A stretch of DNA of 64,000 nucleotides from Roseovarius sp. (GTDB lineage Bacteria; Pseudomonadota; Alphaproteobacteria; Rhodobacterales; Rhodobacteraceae): positions 248,001 to 312,000 of the forward strand of contig NZ_JALUXE010000034.1 in the NCBI RefSeq assembly GCF_027019125.1, given 5' to 3'. The notes beneath the pieces were generated by a model. The model worked only from the letters and a program-made list of their open reading frames with translations. It made no database searches and was not told where the DNA came from. This document shows positions 49,180 to 58,850 of the stretch, piece after piece; position 1 is the first letter of the stretch; each line of letters opens with the position of its first letter. The position numbers and the translations under genes are program-made.

Positions 49180-49491
49180 TCAGACACGGAGCGCCAGAGG
49201 CAGAATGAGAAGCAGCGCGAAGATCCGCGCGAAGTGATGCACCGCCACATAGGCGGGATCGTATCCAAGCGACAGCCCGATCGCGGCCATGGCCTCGACC
49301 CCGCCGGGGGCATAGGCGATCCAGACCTGAGCCAGCGAGAGACCCGTCACCATCTGGGCGACCAGCGCAAAGGCGAAGGAAATCACAAGCGAGGCGGCCA
49401 CGATCGAGAGACCCGCGATGGCATAGCGCCTTGCCTGATCTCCGGTCACTCGGCTCATTCGTGTGCTGAGGGCGGCACCCTGTCGCACCAC
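49180..49491 (-). pseudogene. remnant of an AbrB-family membrane transporter (C-terminal part)
   Basis: Only about 100 residues remain: two hydrophobic segments and the C-terminal signature VWIAYAPGGVEAMAAIGLSL with YVAVHHFARIFALLLILP, typical of the last part of the roughly 350-residue AbrB (putative ammonia-monooxygenase-related) family. A stop codon (TAG) lies directly before the first possible start (GTG 49491). The N-terminal two-thirds is absent. I read it as a decayed gene next to the tRNA, not a functional small protein. Confidence 0.7.
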
Positions 49492-49605
49492 CTAACCCGC
49501 CGCCCAAGCCTCGGCGTGTTCGGATGAGGAACAACCGATGGCACCGCGCAAAACACTTATCAGCAGGTGACTTCGCGTATCATCGGATGATTTTGGACAG
49601 GGAAG

Positions 49606-49681
49606 TGGTGCCGCTGAAGGGACTCGAACCCCCGACCCCATCATTACGAATGACGTGCTCTACCAGCTGAGCTACAGCGGC
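49606..49681 (-). tRNA. tRNA-Thr (anticodon CGT)
   Basis: On the minus strand the 76-nt cloverleaf has acceptor GCCGCTG paired with CAGCGGC, an encoded 3' CCA (ACCA), D-arm GCTCAGCTGGTAGAGC, anticodon stem CGTCA/TGATG around loop TTCGTAA, and T-loop TTCGAGT. The anticodon CGT reads ACG threonine codons. It is the only tRNA I can find in the window. Confidence 0.95.
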
Positions 49682-49725
49682 CCTGGTGGCGGGGCTATAG
49701 CACCGCGTATGACAGGGGAAAAGCC

Positions 49726-51186
49726 CTATTTTTCGCCCTTGTCCGCGTCGTCCTCGGTCACGATCTCGGCGTCGGGAACCGTGTCATCGGACTGTGTCGC
49801 GGGTGCGTCAAGCTCGCCGACGATGAGCGGCAGCATTTCCAGCCCGGTCGGCGTGGCGATCGGGCTGTTGGGCGGCGCGCGCCAGCTGAGCGTGTCGAAG
49901 GAGTCGCAATTCTCGCAGGCGGGCGCCCATTCGGCATGGATATGCTGGCATTTGTCACAGACCCATTGCGGCCCGCGCGGCGCCGACAGGGCCCGTGCGA
50001 GCCAGCCCTTGACCACCGCATCGGGCGCACCTTCGCCCCGCTCGATGGCCGCCATGATGGTCAGCGCGCGCGCGTCCGGCTCGACCTCGGCCAGCGTGCC
50101 CAGCGCGCGGCGCGCGGCGGGAAAATCCTCTGCCGCCAGATTCAATTCCGCCTCGAGCAACCGGGTTTCGCGGTGATCGGGATGCACCTTGAGAAGCTTG
50201 GCAAAGCGTTTCAGCCGCTGGCGCGGTGACTCGTTCGGCTCGATCGCCGCAAAGGCCGCCGCCAGATCGGGATGCGGATGCACGAGCCACGCCTTGTTGA
50301 TCACCCGCAGCGCGTTGCGCGTGTTGCCCTGGTCGAGATAGCCGCGCGCCGCCAGCACCGCCGCCGGAATGAGATCGGGCGAGAGGCGATTGGCCTCGAT
50401 GGCGGCCTCGCGCGCCTCGATGGTCTTGCCCTCGTCAAGCACGTCGCGTGCCTCGGACAGGGCCAGCACCGCATCCCGCCGCTTGTGCACATCGCGCGGC
50501 AGGCTGCCGTATTTCAGCTTGGCATTCAGGGTCGCACGCGCGCCCTTCCAATCCGCGGCTTTGGCCTGCAACTCGAGCAAGGTGTCCTGCACCTCGCCAT
50601 GGCGCGGCTTGAGCGCGAAGGCCGTCTTGGCCAGCTTCAGCGCGGTCTCGGTATCGCCCTGCGCCAGCTTTTGCCGCAAGATGCCGCGCACACCGACAAA
50701 GCGGGTTTTCTCATTGGTCAGAAGCTGCTTGTAAACCTCTTCGGCCTTGCGTCCGTTGCCCGCCATCTCGGCGGCCTGTGCGGTGATGAGGTTGGTCAGC
50801 GCCGGCTTGCGCAGATATTTCTCGGCCTTGGCGGCCTGCGCCATGGCCACGTCCCCCTCGCCCGAGGCGAGCGCCAGCATCCCTTCGGAAAGCGCGCGAT
50901 AGCCCTTCTCTTGACGGCTCCGGTCGAAATAGCGCGAGAGCGCGGTTTCATCGCCGTTGATGAACCGCAGCGAGGCGACGACAAGGCCTGTCAACTTCAT
51001 CAAAAGCCAGATGGCAAAGACCAGCACGCCCAGCGCGATCACCGCCTTGATCGGTGTGAGGTTGATCTCGACCCCTGCCATGACGATCCGCACGCCGCCA
51101 TCGAGCTCGAGCAAAAAGCTCGCCCCCAGCGTCACGCCCGCCACGAGGGCAATGAAAACCGCTATCTTGATAATCGACCAAAGCAT
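49726..51186 (-). CDS. hemY: HemY-family membrane protein with TPR repeats
   Basis: A 486-residue protein of the HemY (proteobacterial, not protoporphyrinogen oxidase) family. Two N-terminal membrane segments (residues 5-25 and about 45-72) are followed by TPR-like helices and a short zinc-ribbon-like motif CDKCQHIHAEWAPACENC near residue 420. The acidic C-terminus is extended. The family sits beside haem genes but its biochemical role is unclear. It is the last of the hemD, mic60-like, hemY run. Confidence 0.9.
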   Translation of the reverse strand: MLWSIIKIAVFIALVAGVTLGASFLLELDGGVRIVMAGVEINLTPIKAVIALGVLVFAIWLLMKLTGLVVASLRFINGDETALSRYFDRSRQEKGYRALSEGMLALASGEGDVAMAQAAKAEKYLRKPALTNLITAQAAEMAGNGRKAEEVYKQLLTNEKTRFVGVRGILRQKLAQGDTETALKLAKTAFALKPRHGEVQDTLLELQAKAADWKGARATLNAKLKYGSLPRDVHKRRDAVLALSEARDVLDEGKTIEAREAAIEANRLSPDLIPAAVLAARGYLDQGNTRNALRVINKAWLVHPHPDLAAAFAAIEPNESPRQRLKRFAKLLKVHPDHRETRLLEAELNLAAEDFPAARRALGTLAEVEPDARALTIMAAIERGEGAPDAVVKGWLARALSAPRGPQWVCDKCQHIHAEWAPACENCDSFDTLSWRAPPNSPIATPTGLEMLPLIVGELDAPATQSDDTVPDAEIVTEDDADKGEK

Positions 51187-51205
51187 GGCGTTCGCCTTTT
51201 CTCGT

Positions 51206-52414
51206 TCAATTCACTTTTTCAGCCAGGGCCGCTGCGGCGGCCAGCGCCTCTTGGCGGCGCTTGGCCTGGGCGACCCAAGCCTCAAGGGGGGCGCGCGCAG
51301 CCTCGGGCAGCGTCTCGATCTCGCTCAGCGCCTCGCTCAGGCGACCCTCGGCCAGGGCTGCCTCGGCGCGCGACAGCACCGCGTCCGGGTCATCCCCTTC
51401 CTGCGGACTGAGAGAGCGGATGCCGAGCTGGCTCTTGAGAAAGCCGCCGACACCGGCCACCGCATCGCCGCTCTCGGCGCGGGCGGCGGCGAGCGCTGCG
51501 CGCGCCGCCTCGGGGAATGTCTCGATCAACGCGACCTCGGTCGGCACGCCGGTTTCGGCCTGCTCGGCCAGCACGTCGGGCACCTCGGCGCCGGTGTCGC
51601 GCAACTCGCTCAGCGCCGGCGCAAACTCGCTTCCCGTGTCGAGCGCGGTGCGCACCTGTGTCAGCGCGGCGCGGCGCAGCGTGGCCACGGCACTGTCACG
51701 AGCGGCGGCCGCCTGCGCATCCGCCGCCGCGCGCAGCTCTTCGACCTGGGCCGCCTGCGCCGCAAGCGACGCGCGCAACTGCTCGATCTCGGCCACGGGC
51801 ACGCCACCGCCCTCCGCCGCCGGGCGCGATTCAAGCGCGGCGATCCGCCCTTCCAGATCGGCGATCTGCCCGGTGAGGGCGGTCAATGTCTGGCTCAACC
51901 CGTCGATCTCGCCACTCAGATCGGGCGCGGCCGGCAGAGCCTCCAGATCGGTGCGCAGCGCGGTCAGACGCGCCTCCTGGTCCGCGAGTGCGGCCTCGAC
52001 ACCGCTCTCTTCCGGGGCAAACCACGACGGGGGCAGCACATAGGGGGCCGCCGCAACACCCAGCCCAGCCGTCACCACACCGCCCAGCAGCATCGACCAG
52101 AATCCGCCCTGGCGCACGATCACCTGCTCGGTCTTGACCATGGCGACCGGCTCTGCCTCTGGCGCATCGGTGCCGACATAGATCGCGCCGGGAACCTCCG
52201 GCGCGCGATCTTCGGCGGGCTCATCCTCGGGGTTGCTGTCGTCTGCCCCAGTGACAGCTTCTTCGGTGGCGTCCTGCACCTCGTTGCTTTCAGGGCGGTC
52301 TGCGTCCGACACGTCGGGCTCTACGACAGTTGCTTGCTCCGCCTCCGGCGCCTTGTCATCCGGCAGAGCTTCTGCCTCAACCGGTTCTTTCGGAGCTTGC
52401 TTCTTGTCAGCCAC
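51206..52414 (-). CDS. mitofilin/Mic60-like inner-membrane protein
   Basis: A 402-residue protein: an acidic, proline-rich N-terminal 95 residues, one membrane segment (GGFWSMLLGGVVTAGLGVAAA), a long Ala/Glu-rich coiled coil (about residues 140-245) and a C-terminal mitofilin-like helical region. Alphaproteobacterial Mic60 relatives shape inner-membrane curvature and are encoded next to haem genes, exactly as here between hemD and hemY. The call rests on layout and gene order; the family is poorly conserved in sequence. Confidence 0.82.
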   Translation of the reverse strand: MADKKQAPKEPVEAEALPDDKAPEAEQATVVEPDVSDADRPESNEVQDATEEAVTGADDSNPEDEPAEDRAPEVPGAIYVGTDAPEAEPVAMVKTEQVIVRQGGFWSMLLGGVVTAGLGVAAAPYVLPPSWFAPEESGVEAALADQEARLTALRTDLEALPAAPDLSGEIDGLSQTLTALTGQIADLEGRIAALESRPAAEGGGVPVAEIEQLRASLAAQAAQVEELRAAADAQAAAARDSAVATLRRAALTQVRTALDTGSEFAPALSELRDTGAEVPDVLAEQAETGVPTEVALIETFPEAARAALAAARAESGDAVAGVGGFLKSQLGIRSLSPQEGDDPDAVLSRAEAALAEGRLSEALSEIETLPEAARAPLEAWVAQAKRRQEALAAAAALAEKVN

Positions 52415-52462
52415 CTTGCGCCATCCTTTCGAATCTCACCACACGTCCCTGTCAACCTGACC

Positions 52463-53194
52463 TTACTGCGGTCGTTTTCCGCCCTCAAGCCGCTTGGCCA
52501 TCTGCGCCTGCCGTTGAACCACCGCGAGGATCGCGGGCAAATCCGGCGTTTCGGCAATATCCACGCGCTGCGCCATACCCTCGGGCACGATATCCGCCAC
52601 CTTGCGGCTTATGGCCGCGATGAAAAGCGGGGCGGCGATCGGCCCCGCCTGACCCAGCACGATCCGGGCGGTCCGGGGCGACATCAGCGGCAAGACAACC
52701 GGCTCCGCACCCTGCAAGAGCGCCTGCGCCTCGGCGCTTAGCGCAACTTCGACCTGATCGTAAACCACGGCATCGCGCGCCAGATGCCCCGCCGCCCTGA
52801 GCGCCCCGGCAATATCCGCCGCGACATGAGCCCCCCGCAGATGCACGAACGGCCCGTGCGCCTTGTCTGCCGCGATCCGCGCCAAGAGCGCCTCGGCATC
52901 GCCCCCGGCGGAAATCGCACGCATCCCCTGCGCCTCTGCCGCCTCTGCCGTGGCATCGCCCACCGCGTAACAGGCGAAATCGCGCTGCGCACTGAGGCGG
53001 CAAAATCCTTCGACCCCATGGCGCGAAGTAAAGATCAGAACCTCGCCCCCCGACATCTCGGGCAACACCCCCTCATAGACGATCTGCATCACCGGCGAGA
53101 TCACGACAGCCACCCCATCGCAAAGCGCTTGTGCCTCATCGGCCATGCGGCGCGCCTCGGGGCCGGGCCGGGTGATCAGGATCGTAACGCTCAT
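52463..53194 (-). CDS. hemD: uroporphyrinogen-III synthase
   Basis: Cyclises hydroxymethylbilane to uroporphyrinogen III in tetrapyrrole synthesis. The 243-residue two-lobed protein starts [20 protein letters not shown] and has [12 protein letters not shown] and a late [18 protein letters not shown], the usual HemD landmarks in an otherwise variable family. ATG 53194 fits the conserved N-terminus; the longer frame would cross into the divergent tsaD. Confidence 0.92.
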   Translation of the reverse strand: MSVTILITRPGPEARRMADEAQALCDGVAVVISPVMQIVYEGVLPEMSGGEVLIFTSRHGVEGFCRLSAQRDFACYAVGDATAEAAEAQGMRAISAGGDAEALLARIAADKAHGPFVHLRGAHVAADIAGALRAAGHLARDAVVYDQVEVALSAEAQALLQGAEPVVLPLMSPRTARIVLGQAGPIAAPLFIAAISRKVADIVPEGMAQRVDIAETPDLPAILAVVQRQAQMAKRLEGGKRPQ

Positions 53195-53267
53195 GGCCCA
53201 TCCAGAGTTGTTGCCTGCCTCATTCGGTGTTACCTGCCTTGCACCCTTCACGCAACGCATGGCCGCG

Positions 53268-54365
53268 ATGACAGAGCCTTTGATCCTCCTGGGACTTGAG
53301 AGCAGCTGCGACGATACCGCCGCTGCGGTGCTGCGCATTGACGCGGATGGCGCCCCGGAAATCCTCTCCTCCGTCGTTCATGGCCAGACCGCGCTCCATG
53401 CCGAGTTCGGCGGGGTTGTGCCGGAAATCGCGGCGCGCGCCCATGCGGAAAAACTGGATGTCTGCGTGCGCGAGGCGCTGAACGCGGCGCACCTTGGGCT
53501 GCGCGATCTGGGGGCGGTGGCCGTTACCTCTGGCCCCGGTCTCATTGGCGGGGTGATCGCCGGTGTCATGTGCGCCAAGGGGATTGCGGCGGGCGCGGGT
53601 CTGCCGCTCATTGGCGTCAACCACCTTGCCGGTCATGCGCTGACCCCGCGCCTGACGCATCGCGTGGCCTATCCCTATCTGATGCTGCTGGTCTCTGGCG
53701 GGCATTGCCAGTTCCTGATCGTGCGCGGTGCGGATGATTTCACCCGCCTTGGCGGCACCATCGACGACGCCCCCGGCGAGGCGTTCGACAAGACCGCGCG
53801 CCTCTTGGGGCTGCCGCAACCGGGCGGTCCCAATGTGGAACGCGCGGCGATGCAGGGCGATCCCAACCGCTTTCGCTTTCCCCGGCCTTTGCTCGACCGT
53901 CCCGGCTGCGATATGTCCTTTTCCGGGCTGAAAACTGCCCTTCTGCGCGCCCGCGATGAAATCGTGACCGCGAAATCCGGGCTGACACGGCAGGACCGCG
54001 CCGATCTCTGCGCCGGGTTTCAGGCCGCCGTGCGCGACGTTCTGGCCGAGAAAACCCGCCGCGCGCTGGCGCTCTATCTGCAAGAGGCACCGGCAACGCC
54101 GGTGATCGCCGTGGCCGGGGGGGTCGCTGCAAATACCGCCATTCGCGCTGAGTTAGAGACTGTTGCCGCCGAAATGGGCGCAGCCTTTGTCGCGCCTCCG
54201 CTGGCGCTTTGCACGGACAATGCCGCGATGATCGCCTATGCCGGGGCAGAGCTTCTGGCGCTTGGCCACCAGGATGACATGACCCTTGCCGCCCGCCCGC
54301 GCTGGCCCTTGGACCACACCAGCCCTGCCATGCTGGGCAGCGGCAAGAAAGGGGCCAAGGCATGA
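53268..54365 (+). CDS. tsaD: tRNA N6-adenosine threonylcarbamoyltransferase
   Basis: Catalytic subunit for the t6A modification at A37 of ANN-decoding tRNAs. The 365-residue ASKHA-fold protein has [15 protein letters not shown], the metal-binding HxxxH-type pattern [23 protein letters not shown], and [11 protein letters not shown] near the C-terminus. ATG 53268 or 53259 is possible; neither has a clear ribosome site. It is divergent from hemD and overlaps gpsA by 4 bp. It carries the in-frame GTTAGAGACTG motif at 54152-54162. Confidence 0.95.
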   Translation: MTEPLILLGLESSCDDTAAAVLRIDADGAPEILSSVVHGQTALHAEFGGVVPEIAARAHAEKLDVCVREALNAAHLGLRDLGAVAVTSGPGLIGGVIAGVMCAKGIAAGAGLPLIGVNHLAGHALTPRLTHRVAYPYLMLLVSGGHCQFLIVRGADDFTRLGGTIDDAPGEAFDKTARLLGLPQPGGPNVERAAMQGDPNRFRFPRPLLDRPGCDMSFSGLKTALLRARDEIVTAKSGLTRQDRADLCAGFQAAVRDVLAEKTRRALALYLQEAPATPVIAVAGGVAANTAIRAELETVAAEMGAAFVAPPLALCTDNAAMIAYAGAELLALGHQDDMTLAARPRWPLDHTSPAMLGSGKKGAKA

Positions 54366-55318
54366 TCCTTGTCTGTGGCGCAGGCGCATTCGGCACCGCC
54401 CTTGCGGTGACTCTGGCGCAGAATGGCCCGGTCATGCTCTGGGCACGTGACGCCGCGCACGCCGCTGAAATGCAAGCCACCCGCGAGAATGCCCGCCGCC
54501 TGCCCGGCATCGTCCTGCCCGACGCCGTGACCATCCTCAGCGGGCCGCTGCCCGAGGGCGACACCCCGTGCCTTCTTGCCGCGCCGATGCAGACCTTGGG
54601 CGGTTTTCTCTCAAATCATGCCGACGCCCTCGGCCATCGCCCGCTCGTCGCCTGCTGCAAGGGCATGGACCTGACCACCGGCCTTGGTCCCACCGGCCTT
54701 ATTGCGCGCGTCTGTCCGTCGGCGACCCCTGCCATCCTCACCGGTCCCAGCTTTGCCCGCGACATCGCACTTGGCCTGCCCACGGCGCTGACGCTCGCCT
54801 GTGCCGATGAGGCCACCGGCCAGATGCTGCAACGCGCCCTGACCACGCCCACCCTGCGCCTCTACCGCGCCACCGACACTCTCGGCGCAGAGCTGGGTGG
54901 CGCGCTCAAGAACGTGATCGCCATCGCCTGTGGGGCCGTCATCGGCGCCGGTCTGGGCGAGAGCGCGCGCGCCGCTCTGATGACCCGTGGCTTTGCCGAG
55001 ATGAACCGCCTTGCCGCCGCCTTGGGCGCGCAGCCCCAGACGCTCGCGGGCCTCTCGGGCTTTGGCGATCTGGCGCTGACCTGCACCTCTGACCAGTCGC
55101 GCAATTACCGCTATGGCCTCAGCATCGGCCAAGGCGCGGATTTCGATCCCACCATCACGGTCGAGGGTGCCGCCACCGCGCGCGCCGTGCTGGCCCGGGC
55201 GCGCGCGCTCGGCCTGGATATGCCCATCACCCATGCCGTCACCGCGCTTGTCACAGGCGAATTGCGCGTGGCGCAGGCGATGGATATGCTGCTCTCACGT
55301 CCACTAAAGGAAGAATGA
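54362..55318 (+). CDS. gpsA: glycerol-3-phosphate dehydrogenase [NAD(P)+]
   Basis: Makes sn-glycerol-3-phosphate from dihydroxyacetone phosphate for phospholipid synthesis. The 318-residue protein has the N-terminal loop [14 protein letters not shown] and, in the substrate domain, [12 protein letters not shown], a catalytic Lys, and [14 protein letters not shown], all GpsA hallmarks. It is coupled by ATGA overlaps to tsaD before it and the YciI gene after it. Confidence 0.96.
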   Translation: MILVCGAGAFGTALAVTLAQNGPVMLWARDAAHAAEMQATRENARRLPGIVLPDAVTILSGPLPEGDTPCLLAAPMQTLGGFLSNHADALGHRPLVACCKGMDLTTGLGPTGLIARVCPSATPAILTGPSFARDIALGLPTALTLACADEATGQMLQRALTTPTLRLYRATDTLGAELGGALKNVIAIACGAVIGAGLGESARAALMTRGFAEMNRLAAALGAQPQTLAGLSGFGDLALTCTSDQSRNYRYGLSIGQGADFDPTITVEGAATARAVLARARALGLDMPITHAVTALVTGELRVAQAMDMLLSRPLKEE

Positions 55319-55587
55319 TGCTCATTGCCCTGATTGCCCGCGACAAAGCCGGCGCCCTGCAAACCCGTCTCGACACGCGCGACGCGCATGTTGCCTATCT
55401 CAAGGAAACCGGCGTTGTCTCTCAGGCCGGTCCCCTGCTCGATGACGCAGGCCAGATGATCGGCTCGCTCGTCATCCTCGACGTGGCCGATATGCAGGCC
55501 GCACAGGATTGGGCCGCAAACGATCCCTATGCCAAGGCCGGGCTTTTCGCCAATGTCGAGCTCATTCCGTGGAAAAAGGTCATCTGA
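55318..55587 (+). CDS. YciI family protein
   Basis: An 89-residue dimeric ferredoxin-like fold protein, [18 protein letters not shown], with a conserved His/Asp pair in RDAHVAYLKE and the terminal NPFANAKAGLF-like stretch (NDPYAKAGLF). AAGGA is 6 bp before ATG 55318, which fits family N-termini better than ATG 55315. No assigned function. It lies between gpsA and the EVE gene with single-base overlaps. Confidence 0.9.
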   Translation: MLIALIARDKAGALQTRLDTRDAHVAYLKETGVVSQAGPLLDDAGQMIGSLVILDVADMQAAQDWAANDPYAKAGLFANVELIPWKKVI

Positions 55588-56006
55588 TGCGCTACTGGCT
55601 GTTCAAATCCGAACCCTCGACCTGGGGCTGGCAGGACCAGTTGGCCAAGGGTGACGCAGGCGAGGAATGGGACGGCGTGCGCAACTATCAGGCGCGTAAT
55701 TTCATGCGCGAGATGGCCTTGGGCGATCGCGGCTTTTTCTACCACTCCCAGAGCGAAAAGGCCGTGGTCGGCACGGTCGAGGTGATCGCCACCGCCCACC
55801 CCGACAGCAAATCCGACGATCCGCGTTGGGAATGTGTGGACATCAAGGCGATTGAAACCGCCAAGACGCCCGTGACACTGGACACCATCAAATCCGATCC
55901 GCGTCTGGCCGATATGGTGCTGGTGAAAAATTCCCGCCTCTCGGTGCAGCCGGTCACGGCAGAGGAATGGCGCGTGATCTGCGATATGGCGGGGCTTTCG
56001 GGCTAA
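55587..56006 (+). CDS. EVE domain protein
   Basis: A 139-residue PUA-like EVE domain, MRYWLFKSEPSTWGWQDQL, with the conserved WDGVRNYQARNFMREM and AVVGTVEVI. EVE domains bind modified bases in DNA or RNA and occur both in defence systems and as housekeeping genes; the conserved gpsA-YciI-EVE context here is housekeeping. Its stop overlaps the convergent zapE stop by 3 bp. Confidence 0.92.
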   Translation: MRYWLFKSEPSTWGWQDQLAKGDAGEEWDGVRNYQARNFMREMALGDRGFFYHSQSEKAVVGTVEVIATAHPDSKSDDPRWECVDIKAIETAKTPVTLDTIKSDPRLADMVLVKNSRLSVQPVTAEEWRVICDMAGLSG

Positions 56007-57064
56007 GCCTCTTTGCCCCAGCCTTCGGACTGCATTTCGCGCATCCTGCTGGCGGTGCGCTCGAACTCGAACGATCCCTCGCCTTCGATATAGAGATATT
56101 CCGGCACCGCCGCCGCCGAACAGATCAGCCGCACCCGCGCCTCGTAAAGCGCGTCGATCAGCGTGACAAAGCGCTTGGCCTCGTTAAAGTTGCTGCGCCC
56201 CATCTGCGGGATGTTTTCGAGGATCAGCACGCGCGCCGCCTCGGCCAGGGCCAGATAATCCGCCGGCCCCAAGGGATTGCCGCACAGGTCATAGAAGGTC
56301 GCCCGCGCCACGCCATTGTGAAACGCCGGAATCTCCACCGCCCGCTTGTTGACGATGATCGTGTGCGACCCGCCGCGCCCTTGGGTCAAATCCTGCCATA
56401 TCGTCTCTATTTCGGCCCGACTCTCGGCATTCACAGGTGTGAAATAGCTTGGGCTGCCGGTCAGACGATCCTGGCGGTAATCGGTCGGGCTGACCATTTC
56501 GTGAATGATCATCCGCTCTTTCAAGAGATCGATGAACGGCAGGAAAAGCTGCCGGTTGAGCCCGTTCTTGTAGAGATCATCCGGCACCCGGTTCGAGGTC
56601 GTGACCACCACGACCCCCGCCGCAAAGAGCGCCTCGAAGAGCCGCCCCACGATCATCGCATCGGTGATGTCGCTTATCTGCATCTCGTCAAAGGCCAGAA
56701 GCCGCACCGATTTCGCCACCTCTGCCGCCACCGGGGCCAGCGCATCCGTCTCGTTGCGGGCACGCGCGGCATGCAATCCGGCATGGATTTCCTGCATGAA
56801 GGCATGAAAGTGCACCCGCCGGTTTGGCACCGCCAGCGTGCTCACAAAGAGATCCATCAGCATGGATTTGCCGCGCCCGACCCCGCCCCAGATATAGAGA
56901 CCCTTGGGCGGCTCTGGCGCACGGCGAAACCAGCCTTTGCGCGGGGCCTCGTCCAGAGCCAGCCGAATCCGCTCGAACTCCGGCAAGAGCGACTCTTGCG
57001 CCGGATCGGGCGTCAGTTTGCCATCGGCCACAAGGCGGGCATAAATATCGGGCAGGGTTTCCAT
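56003..57064 (-). CDS. zapE: cell division protein ZapE (AFG1-like ATPase)
   Basis: A 353-residue AAA ATPase of the AFG1/LACE1 family. It has Walker A GGVGRGKSMLMDLF, Walker B RLLAFDEMQI, and TTSNRVPDDLYKNGLNR at sensor 1/arginine region. In E. coli ZapE modulates the FtsZ ring, and the family is linked to membrane-protein quality control in mitochondria. I start it at ATG 57064 (METLPDIYARL), since the longer frame runs into the pip gene. Confidence 0.94.
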   Translation of the reverse strand: METLPDIYARLVADGKLTPDPAQESLLPEFERIRLALDEAPRKGWFRRAPEPPKGLYIWGGVGRGKSMLMDLFVSTLAVPNRRVHFHAFMQEIHAGLHAARARNETDALAPVAAEVAKSVRLLAFDEMQISDITDAMIVGRLFEALFAAGVVVVTTSNRVPDDLYKNGLNRQLFLPFIDLLKERMIIHEMVSPTDYRQDRLTGSPSYFTPVNAESRAEIETIWQDLTQGRGGSHTIIVNKRAVEIPAFHNGVARATFYDLCGNPLGPADYLALAEAARVLILENIPQMGRSNFNEAKRFVTLIDALYEARVRLICSAAAVPEYLYIEGEGSFEFERTASRMREMQSEGWGKEA

Positions 57065-57068
57065 CGGC

Positions 57069-58046
57069 CTAGCGACTGCCGCGCGCCAGCTTTTGCATGA
57101 CGCCGACCAATTCGGCGCTGATCCCCGGCTCTGACAGGGCATGGCCCGCCACGGGGATCATCCGCAGATCGGCCCCCGGCCAACGTTCCGCCAGCCGATG
57201 CGCCGTCACCGGCGGGCATATCATGTCATACCGCCCCTGCACGATGGTGCCCGGAATATGGGCGATCCGGGGCATGTCAGCCAGAATCTGACCATCGTGA
57301 TCCAGAAATCCGCGATGGGTGAAATAGTGATTCTCAAGCCGGGCAAAGGCGCGGGCGTAATCGGCGGGGCTATCGCCACCCACGCCTGTTGAATGCACCG
57401 TCGCCAGCGCGTTCTCCCAGGCGGACCATGCCTTGGCATGGGTGACTTCCTCGCTCAGGTTGCCGGAAAAGAGGCGCCGGTGATAGGCGGCAATCAGGTC
57501 ATCCCGCTCGTCTTCGGGGATCAACGCGACGAACCGTGCCCAGGTTTCCGGCCAAAAGGCCCCGGCACCGCCCCCATAGAACCAGTGCAATTCCGCCTCT
57601 GTCATGGTGAAAACCCCGCGCAGCACCAGATGCTGCACCGGCGCGGGATGCGTCTGCGCATAAATCAGCGCCAGCGTCGCCCCCCAACTGCCACCGAACA
57701 CGATCCAACGCTCGATGCCCAGGGTTCGGCGAATCAGCTCGATATCGGCCACCAGATGCCACGTCGTGTTCGCCTCGACGCTGGCATGCGGGCGCGAGCG
57801 ACCACAGCCACGCTGATCAAACAGGATGATCCGATAGACCTCCGGATCGAAATAACGCCGCATGGCCGGGCTGCATCCGCCCCCCGGGCCGCCATGCAGC
57901 ACGATCACCGGCAGGCCATCGGGGCGGCCCGATTGCTCCATATAGACGCTATGCCCGTCGCCCACATCCAGCATTTGCCGGTCAAAGGGCTCGACCGGGG
58001 GGTGGAGATATTGCACTGCGCTCTTTTGGCCTGAGAATTTGTCCAT
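57069..58046 (-). CDS. pip: proline iminopeptidase
   Basis: Serine aminopeptidase removing N-terminal proline, 325 residues, cytoplasmic. Alpha/beta-hydrolase landmarks are VLHGGPGGGCSPAMRRYFDP (oxyanion), FGGSWGATLALIYAQ (nucleophile Ser) and the late RYDMICPP and VAGHALSEPG holding the Asp and His. AGGAC lies 6 bp before ATG 58046. It is divergent from ubiG with 48 bp between the starts. Confidence 0.95.
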   Translation of the reverse strand: MDKFSGQKSAVQYLHPPVEPFDRQMLDVGDGHSVYMEQSGRPDGLPVIVLHGGPGGGCSPAMRRYFDPEVYRIILFDQRGCGRSRPHASVEANTTWHLVADIELIRRTLGIERWIVFGGSWGATLALIYAQTHPAPVQHLVLRGVFTMTEAELHWFYGGGAGAFWPETWARFVALIPEDERDDLIAAYHRRLFSGNLSEEVTHAKAWSAWENALATVHSTGVGGDSPADYARAFARLENHYFTHRGFLDHDGQILADMPRIAHIPGTIVQGRYDMICPPVTAHRLAERWPGADLRMIPVAGHALSEPGISAELVGVMQKLARGSR

Positions 58047-58094
58047 GAATGTCCTATATAAGCCGCGAGACCAAAAGAGCATATGGAGAGCAGA

Positions 58095-58850
58095 ATGCAA
58101 GCCGCTCAGAGCACGATTGATCCCACCGAGGTTGCCAAGTTCGAGGCGATGGCAGCGGAATGGTGGGATCCCAACGGGAAATTCAAGCCCCTGCACATGC
58201 TCAACCCCTGTCGGCTGGATTATATCACCGCGCAAATCGCCGCCGAGTTCGACCGTGATCTGCGGGGCACGACCCCCTTTGCCGGGCTACGCCTGCTCGA
58301 TATCGGCTGCGGTGGCGGCCTTTTGAGCGAACCGATGGCGCGTCTGGGTGCCACCGTGGTGGGCGCCGATGCCGCACCGCGCAACATCCCCGTCGCACAG
58401 GTCCATGCCGCGCAATCCGGGCTCGACATCGACTATCGCCACACCACGGCCGAGGATCTGGCCGCAGCGGGCGAACAGTTCGACGTAGTGCTCAACATGG
58501 AAGTGGTCGAGCATGTGGCCGATCCGCTGACCTATCTCACGGCCTGCCAACAGCTATTGAAACCGGGCGGGCTGCATGTCTGCTCGACCATCAACCGCAA
58601 CCCCAAGAGCTATGCCATGGCCATCGTCGGCGCGGAATATGTCATGCGCTGGCTGCCCAAGGGCACGCATGACTGGTCCAAGTTCATCACGCCGGACGAG
58701 CTATACGATCTCTTGCGCAACGCCGGGCTCGATCCCGTGGATCGCAAGGGATTCGTGTTCAACCCGATCACCTGGGGCTGGCGCCTGTCGGACCGGGACC
58801 TGAGCGTGAATTACGTGACAGCGAGTGTGAAGAGATTATCTTCATGCTAA
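58095..58850 (+). CDS. ubiG: ubiquinone biosynthesis O-methyltransferase, altered C-terminus
   Basis: SAM-dependent methyltransferase for both O-methylations in ubiquinone synthesis. The 251-residue protein has [19 protein letters not shown], the SAM loop [14 protein letters not shown], and [25 protein letters not shown] lies 5 bp before ATG 58095. The last codons (RLSSC after NYVTASVK) are in AT-rich sequence and look supplied by the insertion that begins here, so the native C-terminal few residues seem replaced. The catalytic core is intact. It overlaps the convergent deaminase gene by 9 bp. Confidence 0.93.
   Translation: MQAAQSTIDPTEVAKFEAMAAEWWDPNGKFKPLHMLNPCRLDYITAQIAAEFDRDLRGTTPFAGLRLLDIGCGGGLLSEPMARLGATVVGADAAPRNIPVAQVHAAQSGLDIDYRHTTAEDLAAAGEQFDVVLNMEVVEHVADPLTYLTACQQLLKPGGLHVCSTINRNPKSYAMAIVGAEYVMRWLPKGTHDWSKFITPDELYDLLRNAGLDPVDRKGFVFNPITWGWRLSDRDLSVNYVTASVKRLSSC

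Noticed and set aside
48794..49534. Minus-strand frame overlapping the racemase and the AbrB remnant in another frame
   Set aside because: Arg/Gly-rich shadow; the frame used for the AbrB remnant has the recognisable membrane segments.
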